A stretch of 64,000 nucleotides of DNA from Symbiodinium natans (taxonomy: Eukaryota; Sar; Dinophyceae; Suessiales; Symbiodiniaceae): assembly GCA_905221605.1 (NCBI GenBank), contig CAJNDS010002803.1:1-64000 (forward strand). The letters run 5' to 3'. Of the stretch, positions 33,382 through 41,933 are shown piece after piece. The translations under genes were made by a program, and so were the position numbers. Positions within the stretch are counted from its first letter, which is position 1, and every line of letters starts with the position of its first letter. Below the pieces are notes generated by a model. That model saw only the letters and a program-made list of their open reading frames with translations, was not told the DNA's origin and did not search any database.

Positions 33382-35427
33382 ATGTCGAATCGCAAAAGAC
33401 CAGCTGATTTTGACCTTGACAGAGCAATCGAGGAAGCTGGTTTTTCAGGTGCCCGGAGTGTTGAATTGATGCCTTGGGAGAAGCCACCTTTCAAGGGCGT
33501 TTTTGAAGTGCAAACATCAGTTCCATTTGCCCAGCCTCTACGTGTGCCCATGCCAAGACCTAATATACCACAGTGGCCGGTATCTGCTTATCAACTCAAA
33601 GCCGCTAAGAGAGCGCCACTTTCTGTGCCTGCATCAGGTTCCTTACCGCCTGTGTTTGACCAGGTCCTTCGCAAGGCTCGTCTCGAACCAGGGGTCAAGC
33701 AGTCATTGGACAGGGAAGCAGTTGTGCGGCGATGGTTGTGTGTGTTGTTGCATGATACCAGTGCATCTTCAATGGGCCAGATGCTTGCGGGGAGTGCGTG
33801 TGATGGTGCCGAGCTTGTGTCTGAGACGTTTGAGGGCAAGGCAACAAGTACTCTTCTGAAAAGAGTCCGCTGCGTCGGGAAATACGTGCACTGGGCGTCG
33901 GACAATGGGTGCGATGCTTTCCCCTTCTCAATTGAGAAGATCCGGAGTTACCTCAAGGATGCTATTTCGGGTAACAAGAAGAGTGCCATCCGGGATTTTG
34001 CAAGCTCCTTGAATTTTTGTCGCTTTGTGTTGGGGTTTCAGGTGAGTGATGATGTGACTTCACACCCATGGTTCAAAGGGACGATGAGATTTGCCAACAT
34101 CCGGCTCCGGGATGCCCACCGATCACGGACCTTGACTGTGAAGGAGGTGAAGCATCTTGAAGAGGCCTTGATCGGGGGCCGTTTGGACCGTTTTGATCGA
34201 TATGCGCTCGGAGTTATGTTGTTTCAGCTGTATGCTCGAGCCCGAGTGTCTGATTTGCGTAATCTGTTCAAGGTTTACCTGGACATAACCGGGGCAGAAG
34301 GGTATATCGAAGCACATACGTACGAGCACAAAAGCCGTCGCATCACCAGTGGACCCAGTGCTGTCCTCATCCTGGTGGCTCCGATCCAGGGGCTCGCCTC
34401 CCAGCCTTGGGGGCTTGCTTTTGTTCAGGCTGCCAAAGATGTTGGGTTTGACTTTGAGAAAGGTTTCAGAGGCCCGATGTTGCCCCGTTTTGCCAGCGAT
34501 TACACTTGGTCAGGGGATGCGGTGGATGCTGCTGAAACCACAAGGTGGCTGAATGGCATCCTCAAGGCGCTGATGGGCGAAGTCCTTGATGGCCTAACGA
34601 GCCATGGCCTGAAAGCCACAACACTTTCGTGGGTGACAAAGGCAAATTACGGGGACCGTACCATCCTCGTGCTTGGCCATCACTCACTGGGGGCTAGGGG
34701 CAAAACTTCCGAAGCATATGGTCGCGATGTGCAGGCGGGACCGCTGAGAGACTTGTGTGCATGCTTGAAATCGATCAGAGTGGGGGTCTTCCTTCCAGAC
34801 TTGACCCGCAGTGGCATGATCAGGGAGCACGCTGAGTCGCCTGATGAGTTCCCAAGTGGTTTTGCTTCTCGCCCCTCTTTCCAGCCGGCCTTTGCACCGT
34901 CCTTCAGTGTTGCTGGCCATGCAAATGACACGGCGCCCGACGAGGCAGCACCTTCTGAAGGGGGGGCTTCAGCGTTAAGTTTGGATCGAGCTCCCGGTTT
35001 CCAGGAAGGTGAGACTGAGGTTGCCAGGGAGGCCGAGGAAGATGCAGTCTTCGGTGGCGTGAGCCCAGATCGTGTATGTGAGTCAGGTTCCTTGGAGTCT
35101 TCTAGCGACAGTGAATCCTCGGGCTCATCCAGCGAGCCGGTTGATTATGATGGCTTCCTCCGAGGCTTCGAGGTGCAGGCCCCGCGTGCAACCATAGGGG
35201 TGGACCTGGATCTCTTCCAGAACCCTAAGACCAAATCAATCCACGCAAGGGCCCGAGGTGCGACACCCGACAGCAAGATGCTTTGCGGTCGGCCGGCAAA
35301 AGGTTTTGTTCCCTTCTCTGGAAGAGTGCACAGCAAGCATTGGAAGTGCAAGCAGTGTACGATGGCTAAGCCCATCCGAGACACTGGCTCGCTTTTGCAT
35401 CACCTGGACAGGCGCCTCGAGAGGTAA
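33382..35427 (+). CDS. Tyrosine recombinase of the YR retroelement
   Basis: The start MSNRKRP at 33382 is preferred to the in-frame ATG at 33337, whose added residues look non-coding. The protein is 681 residues. An SAM-like/core-binding region lies at ~125-235 and the catalytic domain at ~250-470. Candidate active residues, numbered from 33382, are Arg288 (ARARVSDLR), Lys317 (YEHKSRR), the box His408-Gly-Leu-Lys411 (TSHGLKATTLSW), His433/434 (VLGHHS) and the nucleophile Tyr446 (SEAYGRD). The HxxR box is HxxK here, a form I associate with dinoflagellate family members. A Ser/Glu-rich linker leads to a small C-terminal Cys-containing end (WKCKQC). Role: strand exchange to integrate the circular element DNA. 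Confidence 0.85.
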   Translation: MSNRKRPADFDLDRAIEEAGFSGARSVELMPWEKPPFKGVFEVQTSVPFAQPLRVPMPRPNIPQWPVSAYQLKAAKRAPLSVPASGSLPPVFDQVLRKARLEPGVKQSLDREAVVRRWLCVLLHDTSASSMGQMLAGSACDGAELVSETFEGKATSTLLKRVRCVGKYVHWASDNGCDAFPFSIEKIRSYLKDAISGNKKSAIRDFASSLNFCRFVLGFQVSDDVTSHPWFKGTMRFANIRLRDAHRSRTLTVKEVKHLEEALIGGRLDRFDRYALGVMLFQLYARARVSDLRNLFKVYLDITGAEGYIEAHTYEHKSRRITSGPSAVLILVAPIQGLASQPWGLAFVQAAKDVGFDFEKGFRGPMLPRFASDYTWSGDAVDAAETTRWLNGILKALMGEVLDGLTSHGLKATTLSWVTKANYGDRTILVLGHHSLGARGKTSEAYGRDVQAGPLRDLCACLKSIRVGVFLPDLTRSGMIREHAESPDEFPSGFASRPSFQPAFAPSFSVAGHANDTAPDEAAPSEGGASALSLDRAPGFQEGETEVAREAEEDAVFGGVSPDRVCESGSLESSSDSESSGSSSEPVDYDGFLRGFEVQAPRATIGVDLDLFQNPKTKSIHARARGATPDSKMLCGRPAKGFVPFSGRVHSKHWKCKQCTMAKPIRDTGSLLHHLDRRLER

Positions 35428-35916
35428 GGCGCTGTGAAAAGCTTGCGTGCGGCTCGTGGAAGCATTTGCGGATGTTCGCGGCAACATCCTTACTGCCGGT
35501 CGTGGCACCGGCAGTATATCTGGGTACCACGGAGTTCCAGCTTCTGTTTTTCCTGAAGGGATGAAGCTTGACTGTTTCAGCAGCCACTGCTCACATGCTG
35601 TTGTCTTCAGTTGGCTCTCTGTAGCAAACTGCAACTCGACAATGCGATGTGTCAACCTGCTGCGCTCAGTCTTCAAGGATTGTAGCTCGTGGTTCGATCA
35701 CGGCTGCAGAGTTTGTAGAAGGTGCATTCTACGAGATGATCTGACATCATGTTTTGCAAATCGTGTTTGCAATTACTGACCTCGTTTTCGGAAGCTCTAA
35801 TGGCAGGTGCTTAGGACCTTTGCAGCTTCTTTGGCCAGAGTCTACACAGTTTGCCGTAGCACCTCTGTGTAGGTGTGTTAGGTCCAGCTTTCGCTTACCC
35901 TAAGATCCTGTGCGCC
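35428..35916 (+). other. Spacer between recombinase and gag ORFs
   Basis: 490 bases with no long frame in phase with either neighbour. A 110-codon plus-strand frame (35447-35779) is present but has no recognisable features. It may hold the leader or promoter for the gag-pol message. Confidence 0.4.
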
Positions 35917-37166
35917 ATGTCTGCCTTGTTGACTGAATCTACTGCAGTTTTGAAAGAGCGTGCCGCTAAGGTGGGGTTGCCAGATGATGCATTGCAACGG
36001 CTGCTTGACCAGGGCGTCGACACTCTGGCCAAACTGGCGTTTGCCCCTGGTCATCCCGGGGAGTCCCCCAGTGACGAGAAACTCAAGGCCTTAGTTGCTC
36101 CAGTAGCTGCCCCCGGGGGTGCAGGTGGTGCCGAGCCCTCTCTTGGTACCGTCGCCGCGGTACGCAGGTTAGTCTTCGAAGCACAAACTTTGGTCGTCAA
36201 TGAGACCAAGTGCCTAGTTAAAATAAAGAAGAGCAGCCAAAAGAATTGCCTCCAGCCGAACGGCGTGATCGCCTGCAGAAACAAGCTGCCCGCCTTGCAG
36301 GTGTTGACTTGTCTGGTGTCAACGAGTGCTCGCATGCAAGCTATGACCTTTGCCTGAAGCTGATTTCTGACAACTGTGTCTCGTATCTTCAGCCTTCGAA
36401 GTTTACCTGCCGGCAGGCGGAACTGCGTATGGATAAGCCCCGCAAGGAACTTGATGTCGCGGCCCCAGGCTCGTCCTCTTCCGTGCTCCTTATCAAGGAC
36501 CGCGCTGCAGAGCAGCATTGCGACGTGACGCATGCCCTTGATCTATTCCAGGCCCTGCATCGTCGCGCGTTGGCCATGGACCTTGTTGGCCTTAGCACGT
36601 ATGCTCGCGTGCAAGAGTGGAACTCTTTTCTTATGAACCACCTCCAGCAGCCTGTCCTAGCGGGATACCGCAGCCCCACTGTTCAGCAACTCCTTCACGC
36701 TGATAGAGCTGCCTGGGTCCGTTTGTCCGAGTTAACCCCAGCCGGGGTGCGTCGCAAGGCTACCGGTGAATTGCCGTTGGATAGCCTCTGGGCTGATTTG
36801 CAGAAGGACCCGCGCGTAGTCTTTCACCTTTTGCCGCTTCCTGACTCTTCGGGCAAGCATCCTGCGCCCGCCCCGCCGGGCGTTCCTGACCCCCCTGAGG
36901 GGCCCCCAGCCAAGAGACCCCGGAAGCCCAAAGGCAAAGGTAAAGGGAAGGAAAAGCAAACCCCTACTGAGCCCGCCAACCTGCCTTCTGAGCTGCGAGG
37001 CCTCTCATCATGGACACGAACAGGGAAGCGGCGCTGTTGGGGTTTTAACATGGCCGCAGGCTGTCCCGGCGCCAAAGCTGGACAAACTTGCAGCAAGGGC
37101 TTGCACGTTTGCATGCGGTGTGGAGGTATGCATGGGGCACATGTGTGCCCTAAGAAACCCGCTTGA
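35917..37166 (+). CDS. Gag-like protein with CCCH/CCHC-type zinc motif, one frameshift
   Basis: The frame opens at ATG 35917 (MSALLTESTAVLKERAAKVG), runs to the A-run near 36218-36223, and the same coding style continues in another frame to the UGA at 37164-37166. Features: an Ala/Gly-rich linker, a central helical region with ERRDRLQKQAARLAG and ALHRRALAMDLVG, a Pro/Lys-rich basic stretch (KRPRKPKGKGKGKEK), and a C-terminal Cys/His cluster (CWGF...GC...C...HVC..CGG.HG.HVC). The total is about 416 residues. One extra A in the A-run would join the two parts. A -1 slip is not well supported by the local codons. It is probably the RNA-binding structural protein. Confidence 0.75.
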
Positions 37167-37169
37167 CTG
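37164..37169 (+). promoter_or_regulatory. Gag-Pol UGA-CUG junction, candidate readthrough site
   Basis: Gag ends in ...KKPA-UGA and the next codon, CUG, continues open in the same frame into Pol. UGA followed by C, and especially UGA-CUA, is the leakiest known stop context. UGA-CUG is one base from that. No ATG precedes MTase motif I. Confidence 0.55.
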
Positions 37170-40100
37170 GCGGAGCCCGCAATCACTTCATGTTCCCACC
37201 CTCAGCCTGCGGCCCCTGTGGAAGAGGCTGCTGTGCCTGCTGGCTTGTTGCCGGTGGAGGTGTTGCCTGCCCGGCCTGATGTTCCCCTTTCAGAAAGTGC
37301 AGCTCACCCTGGCGGTAGCAAGCAGCTGACTGTTTTCCATGCTCTTGAAGTGTTTGCGGGCAGCGCTCGTCTTACTGTGGCCCTTCGTGCCGTGGGCTTG
37401 CAAGATTCCTGTGGCGTCGATCATCGGATCCCCAGGCATTGCCCTTGTCCCATGGTCAAACTTGACCTCACTCGCGATTTTGATGTACAGCTTTTGCATG
37501 ATATGATCGACAACCCTTTTTGTCTTTATGTGCATTTTGCACCACCGTGTGGCACGAGCTCCCGTGCTCGCCTGATCCAAGAGACCGATCACGATCCCGA
37601 ACCGTGTCGGGATGATACCTTTCCTGATGGCCTACCCGGGCTTCCTGATCGTTTGGCTCAACGTGTGGCTGCGGCCAACCGCCTCTATGGCGTCACCGCT
37701 GCAGCCCTGAAACGAGCGGTTCTTGCTAACAAGCTTGTCAGCTGCGAGAATCCCCTGAATTCTTTCATGTGGCAGACCACTGCGTGGCGTCAGGGCACCT
37801 CCGGTTTGTCCTTGCGGGAAACTGTGTTTGACCATTGTTGCTACGGGGGCAGCCGCCCCAAGCATACGTTGTGGGTGCACAACGTGCCAGCCTTCGACCA
37901 ACTCAGCCTGACATGCCCTGGCGAGTCCGCCTCCCATAAGCATTTGCCTTGGGGTCGTGTGTCTAAGTTCCGCTATGCTACTAGTGAGGAGACCGCTTAC
38001 CCGCTTGGGTTGTGCAAGGCGGTCGCCGCACTCCTGCTTGAGGAGCTCTGCCGGCGTGGGTTCCAGCTGCCTGCTCGTTCCCTGTCAGATGAGGTTCGGC
38101 AGCAACATAGAGCGGCCCAGGTCAGTCTCGGCTCCCAGCCCCGTGGCAAGAAGGTTGCTCCTATGGTCGCTGAGTTCCGTGATGTGGTCGTTGTGACATC
38201 TGACCATGACTTCTTGCCTGCTTCAGCCAAGCTGCCCGTGGCCGTGCCTGTTCCGCCCTCAGCCTCGTGTGACCCGCCTTTGCCAGAGCTGCCCATGGGT
38301 TCTCGTATATTGCGTCGTGTTGCACTTGGGGGTGGAGAGACGCCGCGTTCTGGACCTTCATCCCAGCCAAGCAGTAGGAATCAGGGAAACCCGAACTGCC
38401 CCGTCGAGCAGTTCGCCTCTGTGTGCCTTCAACAGAAAACTATCTTGGCTGATGATGTGACTCAGCTGTTCCAGCTCTTGAAGTCGGATCGCTTGGCCAG
38501 AGGTGCTGGCCTGGATGATGAGTTTTCGTGGTCCACAGGGGCCTATGCACAGGGAGGGGTTACCGGGGTTAGGACGAACCTGCGGCTCAACCCGGCTGTC
38601 AGTACTATGCTGTGTCGGTTCGTAAAACAGCATGCACCAGGGCATCCGTTCTCAGCCATCATGCTTGGACGAAACCTTCAAGGAGGGGTTCATGTTGACA
38701 AAAACAATGCCCAAGGTTTCCCTAACTGTGTTTTAAAACTTTCATCTTTCGAGGGTGGAATTTGGCTACACAATGAGCTTGGGGACGTGCCCTGCCCAGA
38801 TCCGAACGTGCCTGACTTGATGGGCTGTGAGCTGAAGTTCGAGTCCAACAGGATCCTGTTTAACCCCCACCATAAGCACTGTGCAATGCCCAGGCATGGG
38901 GCGACACGTGACATACTTGTTGCCTACACCACCAATCACACAGATCGCTTGACTGCAGACCAAACGGCTGAGCTGCAGTGTGTGGGGTTTGCTTTACCCG
39001 AACAGCCAGGACACCAAGCCTCCTCACCGGCAGGGCCCGAGGAAGGCTCCCCCCCATTAGGTAGGGTTCCCGATAGGTTTAGGACGTGGGTTGGAGTACC
39101 GTGGACGTGCGATGAATTCATCGAGCAAGCGCTTGAGGCTAAGCACCCGCGTCTTATGAGCTCAGGAGTTCCACCTGAGCTGCAGCAAACGATTGACTTC
39201 TTGGCGTCGGAGGGCATGCACACCGTTGGTGCCAGTAGGACTGAAGCTTTACGTCAGTGGCTAGGGCGAGCCGCAGAGCTCGACGAGCAAGAACGTGTGT
39301 ATAAGGAGACACTGCCCAAGCACTGTGCGAAAACCTTGAGCAAGAAAAGGCTGCTTCTTTTCGGCGAGATGATTGAGGCTGCCGGCCACAATGATCCGTC
39401 GTTGGTTGCGGATATGTCTAAGGGTTTTGCTTTAGGAGGTCCGATCCCCTACTGCCCTGAGTTCCGCGCTAAGCGTACAGCTGCCACCATGGCGGTCGAT
39501 GACCTGCGAGGGTCAGCACAACGAATGCGGAAGGGCATCCTAAACTCTACCAAGAGCTCAGGAGATGATGTGGTGGATGCTGAAACTTACCGAGTCACCT
39601 TGGACGAGGTGGAGCGGGGGTGGCTGGACGGGCCGCTGAAAGAGAGCGACTTGGGGGCCAGCTCTTTGTTGACCAGGCGCTTTGGCGTTGTGCAGAATAA
39701 CAAAACACGGCCCATCGATAACTACCTTGAAAGTGGTTTGAATGCCACATCTTCATCGTACGACACAATCACCGTGCACACCGCCGACTGCATAGCATCA
39801 GGTTTGGCCCGTCGACTGAGGGCCGATGCAAAGTGCAGGTTGCACCAACTTCTCTTGAAGTCCTGGGACCTTCACAAGGCCTACAAAAACCTTCCACTAT
39901 CCCTGGAGGCGCTAGAGGACAGTTTCTTGTGCGTCTACGACCCAAAAGGGAAATGTCCCCGAATTTTCCGACAAAAGGTTCTTCCGTTTGGATCACGGCA
40001 CAGTGTGCACGCATTTTGCCGGGTGTCACTAGGGATATGGAAAGTCCTTGTAGTGCTGTTCTCATGCCACATCAACGTTTATTTTGACGACTTTGTGGGT

Positions 40101-41039
40101 GTGGAGCTGGCTCCTCTGGCCCGCCTCTTCGACATTGGTGTTTGCCTAGTATTCCGTTTGTTGGGGTGGGATGTCGCCGAAGACAAAGAATCTGTGTTCG
40201 ACTCCTGTGCAAAAGTGTTGGGGTTGAAGTTCGACTTGTCTGAGTCCCGTCTCGGACGTATCACTCTGTGTAACACGGAGTCGAGGCGAGACGAGATCTT
40301 CGAGGCCTTGTCCGACATCCTTTCGTCTGGTTACCTCACGCAAAAGGATGGCGAGCGCATCAGGGGCCGACTCCAGTTTGCTGAAAACCAGATAGCTGGA
40401 AAGGTTGCTGGAACAGCCTACAAACAACTGTCGCGGTTTGTGCAACGAGGGGGAGGACACCTGGATGAGTGCACCAGGGTAGCTCTACTAAGGTTGCGCG
40501 ATCGAGTCAACTTCTCACCGCCCAGGGTGATCTGCGCCAACATCTTGACTACCATGCATCTTTATGTCGATGCCTCTTGTGAGGGTGCTAACGTAGGCTT
40601 GGGTGGTGTTCTTGTTAATGAAGTGGGTTCGAAGATGGGCTTTTTCAGTGACCGCGCGTCTGAGCATGTGAGACGTCGCATGAATCCTGAGAGCGGCAAC
40701 CCCATTTTCGAGTACGAATGCTTAGCCATCCTTGTCGGACTCAGGTTGTGGGCTCCGCTCATTCGCAGTACCAACCTCGTTGTGTTTACTGACAACGAGG
40801 GTGCCCTGGCCTGTATGGTTGCCGGAATTTCAAGCAACAAGTATGGAGAAGCGATTGCTCAGCATGTTCATGTGCTGTGTGACGAGCTTGGGCTTAACAT
40901 CTGGTTTGAACGCGTGAACACCTGCTCAAACGTGGCAGATGCCCCCTCACGCGGCTCTAAAGATCCGGAGCTGGGCAAAGAATTCACTATCGATCTTGAT
41001 ACACTCGTTGATCACGCCTTTGAGTCTTGGGGGTTGTGA
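37167..41039 (+). CDS. Pol: C5-MTase-like, 2OG-Fe(II) oxygenase-like, RT, RNase H
   Basis: The frame is the same as the gag C-terminus, separated only by the UGA at 37164. There is no ATG before residue ~79 (numbered from the GTG at 37218), which lies within the first domain, so readthrough or a non-AUG start is needed. Domains: MTase-like at ~40-290 with HALEVFAGSARL (motif I), APPCGTSSRAR (motif IV Cys111), SCENPLNS (motif VI-like) and YGGSRPKHT (motif VIII-like). 2OG oxygenase-like at ~430-580 with VHVDKN (His492, Asp494), His554 in HHKHCAMP and Arg564 in GATRDILVAY. RT at ~815-1010 with SWDLHKAYKNL (Asp884) and NVYFDDFVG (955-958). RNase H at ~1112-1250 with YVDAS (Asp1118), EYECLAI, FTDNEGAL (Asp1192) and NVADAPSRG (Asp1241). 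No stop or frameshift over 1,272 codons suggests recent activity. Confidence 0.85.
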   Translation: MAEPAITSCSHPQPAAPVEEAAVPAGLLPVEVLPARPDVPLSESAAHPGGSKQLTVFHALEVFAGSARLTVALRAVGLQDSCGVDHRIPRHCPCPMVKLDLTRDFDVQLLHDMIDNPFCLYVHFAPPCGTSSRARLIQETDHDPEPCRDDTFPDGLPGLPDRLAQRVAAANRLYGVTAAALKRAVLANKLVSCENPLNSFMWQTTAWRQGTSGLSLRETVFDHCCYGGSRPKHTLWVHNVPAFDQLSLTCPGESASHKHLPWGRVSKFRYATSEETAYPLGLCKAVAALLLEELCRRGFQLPARSLSDEVRQQHRAAQVSLGSQPRGKKVAPMVAEFRDVVVVTSDHDFLPASAKLPVAVPVPPSASCDPPLPELPMGSRILRRVALGGGETPRSGPSSQPSSRNQGNPNCPVEQFASVCLQQKTILADDVTQLFQLLKSDRLARGAGLDDEFSWSTGAYAQGGVTGVRTNLRLNPAVSTMLCRFVKQHAPGHPFSAIMLGRNLQGGVHVDKNNAQGFPNCVLKLSSFEGGIWLHNELGDVPCPDPNVPDLMGCELKFESNRILFNPHHKHCAMPRHGATRDILVAYTTNHTDRLTADQTAELQCVGFALPEQPGHQASSPAGPEEGSPPLGRVPDRFRTWVGVPWTCDEFIEQALEAKHPRLMSSGVPPELQQTIDFLASEGMHTVGASRTEALRQWLGRAAELDEQERVYKETLPKHCAKTLSKKRLLLFGEMIEAAGHNDPSLVADMSKGFALGGPIPYCPEFRAKRTAATMAVDDLRGSAQRMRKGILNSTKSSGDDVVDAETYRVTLDEVERGWLDGPLKESDLGASSLLTRRFGVVQNNKTRPIDNYLESGLNATSSSYDTITVHTADCIASGLARRLRADAKCRLHQLLLKSWDLHKAYKNLPLSLEALEDSFLCVYDPKGKCPRIFRQKVLPFGSRHSVHAFCRVSLGIWKVLVVLFSCHINVYFDDFVGVELAPLARLFDIGVCLVFRLLGWDVAEDKESVFDSCAKVLGLKFDLSESRLGRITLCNTESRRDEIFEALSDILSSGYLTQKDGERIRGRLQFAENQIAGKVAGTAYKQLSRFVQRGGGHLDECTRVALLRLRDRVNFSPPRVICANILTTMHLYVDASCEGANVGLGGVLVNEVGSKMGFFSDRASEHVRRRMNPESGNPIFEYECLAILVGLRLWAPLIRSTNLVVFTDNEGALACMVAGISSNKYGEAIAQHVHVLCDELGLNIWFERVNTCSNVADAPSRGSKDPELGKEFTIDLDTLVDHAFESWGL

Positions 41040-41338
41040 GAGGCATGATCATCTCCTGATGTCATGTCCCGTATCCAAAGCATTTGGATGCAGCACGCAT
41101 GCCGTAGGTATGGTGCGCTGGGAGTTCTACTCGAACTTTCCCCAAGATCTTCTGCCACCGGCATGAAAAAGGTGTGATTGTGAATGAGTCTGATTGATTA
41201 GTGTTTTGCATCCGGTTTTGAGATAGATTCTTGATTCACTTACTTCACCGGAGATGAAGTGAGATTGAATTTTCCCTAAACAAGATACATTTGACCTCCA
41301 GTTGAAAGCAAATGCAATTTACAGCAAACAGAAATAAG
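41030..41338 (+). repeat. Split direct repeat B1
   Basis: The 309 bases are repeated at 41625-41933 without visible difference. B1 begins inside the last codons of the pol frame, so the pol stop codon (41037-41039) lies in the repeat. B1 abuts A2 directly. Confidence 0.9.
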
Positions 41339-41609
41339 ACGGCCTTCCATCGCGATGGACAAGGCATTATTTCTGTGGCTGTATCACGAAATTTTTCTTG
41401 GGAAAAATCTCTGGTTGCATTTGCGGTGTTTTGTTTTAAAACGGGACGTGTCCATTTGTGATGCACACACATGCACGCATCATGACATTTAAAATGGCAA
41501 GTGCAGCACGTGCCCATTTTCTTGAAAGCAGATGTCATGTTTTGTGAAACAACATGTGATATCTGCAGCACCTCGGTTCGAGTAAGGTGCACAGAAAAAT
41601 TTTTGTCTC
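41338..41609 (+). repeat. Split direct repeat A2
   Basis: Second copy of repeat A, joined on its left to B1 with one shared base and separated from B2 by 15 bases (41610-41624, CCACCC-rich). Joining of B and A here is what family knowledge predicts as the template for the circular junction. Confidence 0.9.
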
Positions 41610-41624
41610 CCACCCAGCCCACCC

Positions 41625-41933
41625 GGGGTTGTGAGAGGCATGATCATCTCCTGATGTCATGTCCCGTATCCAAAGCATTTGGATGCAGCACGCATGCCGT
41701 AGGTATGGTGCGCTGGGAGTTCTACTCGAACTTTCCCCAAGATCTTCTGCCACCGGCATGAAAAAGGTGTGATTGTGAATGAGTCTGATTGATTAGTGTT
41801 TTGCATCCGGTTTTGAGATAGATTCTTGATTCACTTACTTCACCGGAGATGAAGTGAGATTGAATTTTCCCTAAACAAGATACATTTGACCTCCAGTTGA
41901 AAGCAAATGCAATTTACAGCAAACAGAAATAAG
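41625..41933 (+). repeat. Split direct repeat B2
   Basis: Second copy of repeat B and the right end of the element. Identity ends at ...AAATAAG, after which the flanking TTTGC-type minisatellite resumes. No target-site duplication is evident, as expected for recombinase-mediated insertion. Confidence 0.9.

Larger units (their letters stand above)
32544..41933 (+). mobile_element. YR retrotransposon with split direct repeats, methyltransferase and dioxygenase
   Basis: The ends have the A1-ORFs-B1-A2-B2 arrangement of Ngaro/VIPER-type tyrosine-recombinase retroelements: A1 32544-32815, B1 41030-41338, A2 41338-41609, B2 41625-41933. All ORFs lie on the plus strand in the order coiled-coil ORF, tyrosine recombinase, Gag, then Pol (C5-MTase-like, 2OG-oxygenase-like, RT, RNase H). 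A1 and A2 differ at one position by eye, and I see no difference between B1 and B2. The only lesion seen in a long frame is a one-base change in an A-run of gag. Mobility would use a circular DNA intermediate integrated by the recombinase, as known for the family. The recombinase-first order differs from DIRS and Ngaro and is nearer to VIPER. Confidence 0.9.

Noticed and set aside
36215-36225. Programmed -1 frameshift within gag
   Set aside because: The codons GTT AAA ATA do not allow both tRNAs to re-pair after a -1 slip. A one-base change in an A-run explains the data more simply.
37218-37220. GTG as the sole start of Pol
   Set aside because: Possible, but not preferred, because the frame is already open from the Gag stop and no AUG is present. 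Readthrough explains this better.
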